Source: Bombardia bombarda | Taxonomy: Eukaryota; Ascomycota; Sordariomycetes; Sordariales; Lasiosphaeriaceae | Direction: 5' to 3' | DNA length: 64,000 bases | Assembly (NCBI GenBank): GCA_030512295.1 | Contig: JAULSR010000002.1 | Coordinates: forward strand, 310,001-374,000 | Shown: piece by piece, positions 56,248-64,000 of the stretch | Layout of the letters: each line of letters starts with the position of its first letter | Position numbering within the stretch: the stretch's first letter is position 1 | Position numbers and translations under genes: made by a program | The notes under the pieces: model-generated | Seen by the model: only the letters and a program-made list of their open reading frames with translations | What the model was told of the DNA's origin: nothing | Databases searched by the model: none

Positions 56248-57146
56248 ATGGCTCTCAGCCGTAAGTTGCTCTATCCCATCATTACCAATCTTGATCAGCA
56301 CTAACGCTTCTAAAAAGATGTTACCCTCAATTTCATCTCCATGGTCTTTTTGGCCGCCTCATTAGTGATGCTCTGGTTCGTGATCCTATCAGGCCTAACT
56401 ACTACATCGCCGCTCCACCAAACCTTCTTCCTCCGCGCCGACACATCGGGCATCATGGGCGCGCGCCCCATCTCGCAATGGACCTACTTCTTCGTCTGCG
56501 GCGACGGCAACAACGACTGCGGCTCAGCGCACCCCGCCGCCGGCGTAGGATCCGCCTGGTCCGGTAGCCCGTCTAACGCGCCCGCCGAGCTGGTTGGCGG
56601 CTTTGGCGGCGACACCACCAGCTCCAACTACTGGTACATGTGGCGCTTCGGCTGGGTCTTCTTCCTCATCGGCCTCTTCTTCGAGGTCCTTGCCTTCTTC
56701 TCGGCCTTTTTGGCCTGCTGCAGCCGGCTGGGAAGCGCCATCACCGGTCTGATCGCCTTGGCGGCGCTGCTGTTTTACACTATTGCTGTTTCGCTGATGA
56801 CGTACGTCTGTTTTCATTTCATCCCCTCCCCCATTTGTCGCACAAAAAACAAGAGACGAAAGCTGATCGTGACTGTACTAGCGCCACCTTTGTCAAGATG
56901 CGCAACGCTTTCGTCGCAGACGACCGCGAGGCTTCGCTCGGCACGTACGCCTTTGGCTTCAGCTGGGGCGCCTGGGCCGCCCTCTTCATCAGCACCGTGC
57001 TGTTCTTCATGGGCACACACGCCAAGAAGCGCAACGGCCCTCCAGCAGCGACGCCGACAGGCCGCTCCTGGGGCTGGGGCCGTAAGAAGAGCACCCGCAG
57101 CCGGAAGTCGTTTGACGGTCGCCGCGTCAAGGAGGAATACCCCTAA
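56248..57146 (+). CDS. SUR7/PalI-family four-helix membrane protein
   Basis: Claudin-like plasma-membrane protein; family members sit in eisosomes (Sur7, Fmp45) or take part in ambient pH sensing (PalI/Rim9). Exons are 56248-56260, 56318-56801 and 56882-57146; 253 aa. A 13-nt first exon, GTAAGT donor, CACTAAC branch and AAAAAG acceptor give MALSHVTLNFISMVFLAASL. The second intron (GTACGT ... TACTAG) joins VSLMT-ATFVKMRNAF. Helix 1 is about 10-30. The outer loop carries PISQWTYFFVCGDGNNDCGS (the W...C...C motif of this superfamily). Helix 2 is RFGWVFFLIGLFFEVLAFFS, helix 3 ITGLIALAALLFYTIAVSL, helix 4 WGAWAALFISTVLFFMGTHA. The short basic C-terminal tail lacks the long proline-rich tail of PalI, so Sur7/Fmp45-like is favoured. 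Confidence 0.93.
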
Positions 57147-57598
57147 GCTTGATCGCCCCTTCGTAGTTCGCACCGACACCCGCCGCCACTACGACGCACA
57201 CGCCGGGTTGTCGTTTTCAACCCTACAAATAATGAAAAACTGAAGATGAAGAATGAAAACATGGATGATGTGTAATGTGAAAATGGGTCATGGTCATCAT
57301 CTACAACCGGCGTACGTCTGAACTATATTTTCTTGATGCTTACAACGCGGGACGGGCCGAAACACGAACGGAACACAAAAAAACAACGGATGGTGCCTAA
57401 CCACTACCACTACCTTGGTACCATCAATGGCGCAAGGTGTAATATTAGCATTGGGCGGGGCATGATGCATGATGCATGAAGCATGAAGAAAGCATGACCA
57501 TCACGCGGGAACAAACAACCTTGAAAGGGACTGGCAATCCTTTTTTTCTTTTTGCTAGGGGAAAAGATTGGGACGTCAGCGACACACCTGCTATTACA

Positions 57599-57633
<35 letters not shown>

Positions 57634-58764
57634 CTAATCAATCCCCCTTTTGGCGCAAGCCCAACTTGTTAGCTTATTTTATTTAATAATACCTCTCTTC
57701 TTTCCATCTATTAGTGATTATGACCTAAGGGAGAATTTCACTGCGTAGCTAAGTATGTTGTGACTTTGATATATGAGATAAAAACGCGTTCTATATTAAT
57801 CACAAATACTTTACTATTCGTGAAGATTCGAAATATTACAGTTAGTCGTAGCTCTGATCGTAGCTCTAGTTTGTCAGTGTAGCACAATGCATACTAGATA
57901 TACATGTATATGATAAATAGATAGAATAGAATAATTTGTATAGGATATGTAGCCAAGAAACGGACTTCATTGTCAATACAGAAACTGTTCCCCTTTCCCC
58001 CTCCCGACCAAACTCAAACTGATCAGCCAAACTAATATAGTAGTTTTTACAAGAATATGAGTAGAAAAGAAACCCCAGATATGGTTATTTACAAAAGCAG
58101 AACCCTCCCCTTGAAGATAACTGCAAGGGAGAAACGAGGATACAAGACAATTAAATGCGTGTGTTTTGCTTCGAAATATGCCCCCCCATAGAAAAATATG
58201 TATCATGATAATATGCATCTTTCTTTTTGTATGCTTGTTCTCTACAATGAAATAGGTGTGTGTTTATGTGTTCGCGTTTTTCATTTCTTTGCCCATCCCC
58301 TATGTTGTTGTGGTTGATGTTGATTCCTATCGCTCCTCGGCCTCATGCAAGTTGAAAAAAAAAATGAGAAAAGAAAATACCGATGCAAACTCCTTTGAAA
58401 GCCCAAGAAGTAAAGGAAACAAGACCAACCCCCGGAGACAGACTGTTGAAACCCAAACATTCAGTCAGCAGCTACGAGCAGCTACGAGCAGCAGCAGCAG
58501 CACAAAAGCCAAAATACGCAACGCTTTCCCCCGTTTCCACACGTCGTCATTTTTCTTGTTTGAAGAAAAGAAAGTCCAGCGGGGCGCAAGACCACAAAGG
58601 CCAGCTCCGTCGTTAATCCTGACACCGTTCGACCAACCTCATCCCTTTAGAGAATAATGGCAAAGGAAAAAGACTCCTTGTTTGTTGGTTGCCTTTTCTT
58701 CTTTACACCGCCTTGGGGAAACTCTTCTGCTTATATGCCCGATGCAAAAGTATGTCGGAATTCA
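57147..58764. other. Convergent intergenic region
   Basis: 3' flanks of the SUR7-family (+) and pbs2 (-) genes. AT-rich in the middle (57660-57960), with a CA microsatellite. No gene supported. Confidence 0.6.
57602..57631. repeat. (CA)15 dinucleotide microsatellite
   Basis: About fifteen perfect CA units, seen directly. Confidence 0.95.
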
Positions 58765-60545
58765 TCAAGTGGCCAATGGGCTGCCGACGGGGCTCACTGA
58801 ATCCAAGGGAGCGGCATGCAAAGCAGGTTTGCTGTCAGTGCCCGTGAGCAGGCCCTGACGCTTGCGGTCGAGAACGCCGTTAACCCATGCGGCGATCTCA
58901 GGTTCGCCTCCATTTGAAGCAAAGCCAGCAGCGGTATGAAGACTGAGCGATCCCGCTGCATCGGCAAGGGCATCATCGGCCGCAGCCGCCTCGGCCTCTG
59001 CATCCTCCGCGATGGTCTCGGGCCTGCTCAATAATTTGATCCAGGGGTGGGCTAGTAGCATGGGGTAGGTGTGGCGCTTGGCCGGGATCTTGTTGAGACA
59101 CGATTGTACGAAATCATGTGCGATGGGCGAATAACCCTCACTTGGAAGGGTAGGTGGCTCGCCCTCAACGATTGCCTGTTGTTCATAGAGCACAGGTTAG
59201 TGAAATGTTCAACCATGATTGACGAAAATTGTGAGTGAGACCTACGCTTAGTTGACTGAAGATCGTGCTCGACACTTCGGGCGGATAGGGATACTGGCCC
59301 ATAGCGCACTCGATGATGGTTAGTCCCAGACTCCAGATATCACTCTGGACGCTATATGTCCCGCTCCCGGCACCCGGAGCAGACATGCCACCGCCGCTGA
59401 TCCGTTCTGGCGCCATGTAACTCTGGCAGCCAATGTTTGTCTTGGCAATGCTAGCTACGAGATTTCCGGACACTCCAAAATCGCAAATCTTGACCTGTCC
59501 GTTCGTGTTGACAAGGATATTTGTGGGTTTCACGTCCCGATGTATGATGTTATGGTCGTCCTTGAGGGTTTTTAGACCCATAATCGTAGCATATGTGATT
59601 TTGCGCAGGATGCTCTCTGGGATTCCGCCTGCGTATATCTTGTCGATGCTGCCGCCGTCCATGTACTCAATGCACATGTAGACTGCTCCCTCTTGGTAGA
59701 AGGCGCCATAAAAATCGATGATATAGGGGGATACGCATTCGTGTAGGATGACGAGCTCCTTGAGGATTGTGGTGAACTTCGATTCATCCAGCTCAAGCCG
59801 TATCTCCTTCATGGCCATGACCACACCCGAGGTCGTGGGAGCCCCGGACCCAGTCGTAGGACTTATCGGGGTAGACTCGGATGATGAGTCGTTATCGGAC
59901 ATGGAAGACTGCCGAGACAAAGGCTTAAAGTGGCTTAGGCCTTGACCGAAACGAGGAGCGTTTGGCCGAGCATGTTTCACTTTGTACACAGTACCATAAT
60001 TGCCTTTTCCCAATTCATCCATGACATCGATCTCGTCTAAGGAAATGGAGAATGTCTGACCGTTTGCGAAGTTGACACCGTGCCGCGTGATTGTTGCCGC
60101 GCCGGCAAACGTGATCCACCCCTTTTCTGTGTCGATATAGTTTTTGAAGTCACTGAGTTGCGAGCCCCGCCCTTCACCATTGATCGACGATCGCTTCTCT
60201 CTGTTGTCATCTCCTATATCTGACAACTTTGGTGTGCCACCGCCGCCAGGCGTGGAGAACCCGGCCCCCGGCAGGCCGCCAAGCTTCATGGCCCTCCTCT
60301 CGCTCAAACTTTGGGGTTTTCTCGGGTTGGTGGTTGGCACTGCTGGTGCAGATTTCGGGAATCCGGGCGGTAATGGTCGGGTCATACCACCCGGTAACCT
60401 AAGATTTGACGGGACTCCCCCCGCCATGGCACCACTGGGGTTCATATTCATATTCAGGTTCATACTTCCCATGTTTCCCATGTTCATACTCATACCGCCC
60501 ATACCGCCCATACCGCCCATACCGCCCATATTGCCCATATTCATA

Positions 60546-60594
<49 letters not shown>

Positions 60595-61042
60595 TCATGC
60601 TACCCATTGGAGACCCGAGCCCAGAGGAGCTCTGGCTCGATCCACTTGATTGCGTTGAGAGCCCGGGCCTTTGCTGAGAAGCCATACCCATTCGTTGTTG
60701 CTGTAGGGCTCGCGCCTTCTGCATGATATCGAGGGGAAGATTGTTTGTGCTTGGCACAGGCCTTCGTGCAGTATTCAGGGTCCCGGTGACGGTAGAGTTG
60801 GGGTGCATAAAAGCACTTCCATGGGGGTCGGAGACGGTTCGTAAGGAGGGGACTCTGCGAGGCGATTCGCCGCCGCCGGGGAAGGCCAGTGAGAAGCCGG
60901 GAGCAGCATCGGAGCTGGAGCTGGGATAGTCGAGGGGAGTGCTCGCCTCTGACGAGTCGTCAACCGAGCCCGGCGAGACGGGATTGCTGTCCGAGTATTC
61001 ATCTGGTGTGACCGGGAAGGAGTGGGAGTTGTGGTCTGCCAT
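58765..61042 (-). CDS. pbs2: MAP kinase kinase of the HOG pathway (Pbs2/OS-5 type)
   Basis: Phosphorylates the Hog1-type MAPK in osmotic and fungicide stress signalling; cytosolic. Exon 1 is 59246-61042, intron 59176-59245 (GTAGGT, CACTAAC, AACAG), exon 2 58765-59175; 735 aa. The join is STIFSQLS-AIVEGEPPTLPSEG. The N-terminal 330 residues are Ser/Pro-rich and include a Met-Gly block at about 145-200 (repeated GGM). Kinase: P-loop GKGNYGTVYK at 345-354, lysine in VMAMKEIRLELDE (K412), HRDVKPTN at 501-508, DFGVSG at 521-526, and the MAPKK activation loop SIAKTNIGCQSYMAPER with S531 and T535, identical in pattern to Pbs2. A roughly 50-residue Ser-rich insert sits between the P-loop and the catalytic lysine, where yeast Pbs2 has almost none; filamentous orthologues also carry one. 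A 60-residue Ala-rich tail follows the kinase domain. Confidence 0.96.
60478..60605. repeat. Degenerate trinucleotide/9-mer repeat inside pbs2
   Basis: CATACCGCC/CATGCCGCC units encode the Gly-Gly-Met repeat on the minus strand. Likely length-variable between strains. Confidence 0.9.
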
Positions 61043-62275
61043 TGCGCTGGCTTGACGAGAGTGTAGGCTGGTTTCGGTGGAACGGAGTCTCTGGCGTGCG
61101 CCCGTGACATGTGCTGCAGTTGGCTCCTCTGTGAAATGTATCCTGAATTTGCTGATTTAGGTTTGGGGATAGGGGGCGGATCTCTAGGTTCCAAAGACAA
61201 AGCCCGGACGGATGCAACGGGCGAGTTGGATAGCACTGAACTCAAAAAAGGAGGCTACTCGTGGGGTAAAGTAGGTAGGTAGTTTCGATATCGACAAGCG
61301 ATTTGGCTGAACAAGAATGGCAATCAATTTTCTGATGAATGGGAAGAAAAAGATTGTTGGGCGCCGGTGCTGTCCACGCTGGAAACGAGATCGGACCTCC
61401 CAACGCTAGCAAGAAGATTATAGGTGGGCAAGGCAGGTAGGTGGCTGCGGTTGCAGTTGCGCAGATCACCAAGCAAGGATGCGATGCAGTGAGCAAGTAG
61501 AATAGGCGTGAGGACGAGACGATTCTGGGTCTGATTGACGAGTGCAAGAGGAAATCAGAGATGCAGGCGCGGCGTGCGTGTTGTTTTTGGGGCTGCGGCA
61601 GGTTTGGGAAATCCAGGTGAAATTCGTCCCAGACGTGTTGGAGTAACAATGGGGATCACAGCCTGGATGTCGGTGTTTGCATCCAGGAAAGTCACTCCAG
61701 GTCACTACGTCGGTGCAGTCCTGGGTTGCACGCAGGGGCATTTGCTCCGCGATTTGGCTGCCCCTCCTGGTCGCTCCTTGTTCTTGCACTTGGCACGGAC
61801 TGGGGTCAAGCTCTACGCAAATCGACCCCGCTGCTTCAGATGGCTGCCAACTGCCAATTGCCAACCTGCCCTGTCCAGCTGGCCCTGTCATAGGCACGCT
61901 AGGTACGTACCTATGATACCTTAGTTCTAGTCGTGGAGTCAATGTCTCCTCAACCAGTGATAGCATCCCGGAGCAGCCGGGTTGTGATAGAGCTGCGAAG
62001 GAACATAAAAAGAATTGGAGGACTGGTAGCAGGAGAGATTGGTGGCCAAACACCCGACTGCAAGCTGTGCGTTTCGTGTGCTTTTGGCGCGCTGATGTGC
62101 TAGTTCGAGATACTTGCAAATACCTCAGGTACCAGTACACCATACCCAAGCTACCTATCTAATCGGGCTTTGTGATCAGAGTGGGCCTGGCCAGAAAATC
62201 TTCAAAGTGGGTGCCGAGAAAGAAGGTGCGATGACGTTTTCTGGCGGGCGTGGGGCTGCAAAGTTGGAGCATGTG
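61043..62275. other. Upstream region of pbs2
   Basis: Promoter and leader of pbs2. No gene supported. Confidence 0.6.
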
Positions 62276-62283
62276 TGGCTTGT
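62276..62283. repeat. Left 8-bp target-site duplication (TGGCTTGT)
   Basis: Identical to 62644-62651 and directly abuts the outer end of the inverted repeat. Confidence 0.85.
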
Positions 62284-62643
62284 CGGACTGTCTATTCCTG
62301 CCGTTCTCTCTCATAAATCTACCGGATCTAAACCTAATTAAACTTAATGTGTCTGCTCCTAGCCAACCAATCTCGCCCAAACCACGAACTACACCCTCTT
62401 CCTCGAAACATATACCGTTACCCTGATTCTAACTATAACCCGAACACCTAAACACTTAACTACAAACCCCTAACCAAGTTATATAAAGGAAATCACGGGT
62501 AGAATCGCAGTTAGTAGTCAGTGGTTAGGCGGTTAGTGTTCGGGTTATGGTTAAAATCAAGGTAGTAGTTAGTGTGTGTAGGTGTGATTTGGTGGATGTA
62601 CACGGTAGATCTATGAGTAGGCACGGTAGGAATAGACAGTCCG
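62284..62643. mobile_element. 360-bp MITE-like inverted-repeat element
   Basis: Outer ends CGGACTGTCTATTCCT and AGGAATAGACAGTCCG are perfect 16-bp terminal inverted repeats. Similarity continues inward: CATAAATCTACCG against CATAGATCTACCG, then TAACTATAACCCGAACAC against TAACCATAACCCGAACAC. The two halves are therefore long imperfect inverted repeats around a short centre near 62460-62520. An 8-bp direct repeat TGGCTTGT flanks it exactly. There is no transposase ORF. An 8-bp duplication fits hAT, with P, Merlin or MULE elements as alternatives (9 bp is possible if the shared flanking G is counted). It is non-autonomous and moderately diverged between arms. The TIR and duplication are read directly; the superfamily is inference. 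Confidence 0.88.
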
Positions 62644-62651
62644 TGGCTTGT
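62644..62651. repeat. Right 8-bp target-site duplication (TGGCTTGT)
   Basis: Second copy of the flanking direct repeat, immediately after the right terminal inverted repeat. Confidence 0.85.
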
Positions 62652-64000
62652 AAGGTGGACACGGACCACTCTTGGTGGAGTGGCCTCCAAGTGGCAAGTG
62701 ACCAGGGTTGTCTACCCCACCAAGTCGTCACTAGATTTGGGATTCTAGGTTGGATGGTTTTTTTTTGTTTTTTACACCAGCTTGGACATGTGTGCAGAGA
62801 GTGTACAGCACCACATAACAGCATTCATGCGATCTTCAGCTGCGGCGGACGGGATTTTGGCCGTATTGCTGCCGTGGCTCGCGTGGCTGATGGGATTTGC
62901 GTCATGTTGAAAAGCCGTGAGGGGATGAAATCTTGATCGAGAACGGCTTGTAGGGCATCTGCATATCAGCTCTACCATAGGCAGTTAGTGCCGGACTGAC
63001 TTGGCCAGTTTTGCTGTTACAGGATCTGCCAGGCCCCTGGTCACCTCCGATGACGATCCCGTGTCAGAGCCGGAGCCAGCGTTGACTACCCTCCCACTCC
63101 AAAGCTGCGAATCCCGGCCGGCATGTGCCAAATCCACTGCTCGTACGATACCACATTCCACATTCATACCTGTACCTGTGTTCTGTATAGTATGTTGGTA
63201 AAATAATAGGTATCCAAACGAACGCCTGGCACGCGAGACTTGGCATGATATTAATCCCCTTTCACTTCTGACCTTCGGTGCACTACCCGTACATCATAAG
63301 ATACCAGGCAGGTCAAACAGGTATGTCCGTACTAGAGTGGCTCAAGTGGCAAGTTTGACGCGTCGGTTCTGTTCGTGGCGCCGCAGCGCCTGATGGCTTG
63401 ATGGGGGATCGACATGTTGGAGTCGCACTACCGCCCATCTCTCGACATTATAACAGGTTGGGTAGGCTATGTTGCATGGTGTTTTGCTGGGAGATGGGAT
63501 GGAGGGGCCAAATTAAATGCATTGCATATGCACAGTTACTTGACAACGCTGATATGATATCAAATCGCAGCTCGCTGTCCCTGGCAAGACCTGGCCTCGT
63601 CTGGCTGAAATGCAATGGCCCCTCAGCACCCCCTGCTTTGCCTGCCTGGTTCTATGTGATCTTGGATCTGGCAGTCTACCTGAATTCGCGTGTTCGCTTC
63701 CAGGATTCCCATCAGGATTCCCATCGGAAAATTCTGTTTCCGCATATAGTATTGTAAGGCATGGCTGCAGCTGCATCTGCATCTGTCAATCTGTTCTGTT
63801 AACTTTCAGGGTCGGGCAATCCAGCCGCAATAATACGAGACATCTTGCATTGTTGCACATCCTGCATTGTTGCCACTTATACCCATCCACGCAGATGCAC
63901 GCATACACAGTACGCACTTATGCACACATGAGCAACGATGTCGACTGGGAATTTCTTATCGTGTGCGAAGCAACAAGTTATTTTTTCACTGGTGATTATC
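62652..64000. other. Intergenic to window end
   Basis: No gene, tRNA or further repeat family member recognised. Small ORFs on both strands lack codon structure. Confidence 0.55.

Noticed and set aside
60144..60677. 177-aa plus-strand ORF rich in Pro-Pro-Ile
   Set aside because: Complement of the Gly-Gly-Met repeat of pbs2.

Overview
This window is nuclear DNA of a filamentous ascomycete (Pezizomycotina, probably Sordariomycetes). The evidence is short 55-130 nt introns with GTRNGT donors, CTRAC-type branch points and CAG/TAG acceptors, GC-rich third codon positions, and genes of that lineage such as the fused lycopene cyclase/phytoene synthase, a cry-DASH with an RGG tail, a Pbs2-type MAPKK and a SUR7/PalI membrane protein. 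I rebuilt 19 protein-coding genes exon by exon. No tRNA, rRNA, CRISPR array or bacterial-style operon was found.

Layout. 1-10 kb: edge-truncated acyl-CoA thioesterase (-), long oxysterol-binding protein with ankyrin, PH, FFAT and ORD modules (+), PPIL1-type cyclophilin (+), Sgf11-like SAGA subunit (-). 11-20 kb: Naa50-like N-acetyltransferase with an N-terminal PIP box (+), glucokinase (-), single-pass membrane protein with a Cys-rich PAN/Apple-like ectodomain (-). 23-31 kb: HSPA12-type Hsp70-like ATPase (+), thaumatin-like GPI protein (+), Yar1-like ankyrin protein (-). 31-39 kb: RNA polymerase III subunit Rpc11 (+) convergent with Mediator subunit Med31 (-), signal peptide peptidase (+), phosphopantetheinyl transferase (+). 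38.7-45.9 kb is a gene-poor stretch. 45.9-54 kb: cry-DASH (+), a mitochondrial hotdog thioesterase (-), and the carotenoid gene al-2/carRA (+). 56-61 kb: SUR7-family protein (+) and Pbs2-type HOG MAPKK (-). 62.3-62.6 kb: a 360-bp inverted-repeat transposable element with an 8-bp target duplication.

Most genes are independent housekeeping or signalling genes. The one functional neighbourhood that may matter is light biology: cry-DASH and al-2 lie about 4 kb apart.

The main unexpected pattern is in gene integrity. Reading frames break in the PAN-like gene (once), the signal peptide peptidase (three times) and al-2 (once), and probably near the 3' end of the OSH gene. Each break is repaired by adding one base to a G or C run. 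That points to homopolymer under-calling in the assembly rather than to independent decay, but this cannot be proven from the sequence alone. Separately, cry-DASH has a TAG followed in the same frame by a coding-like, His/Gln/Pro-rich extension. Other leads are the PIP-box Naa50, the transposable element, and a strong intergenic hairpin at 54.5 kb.
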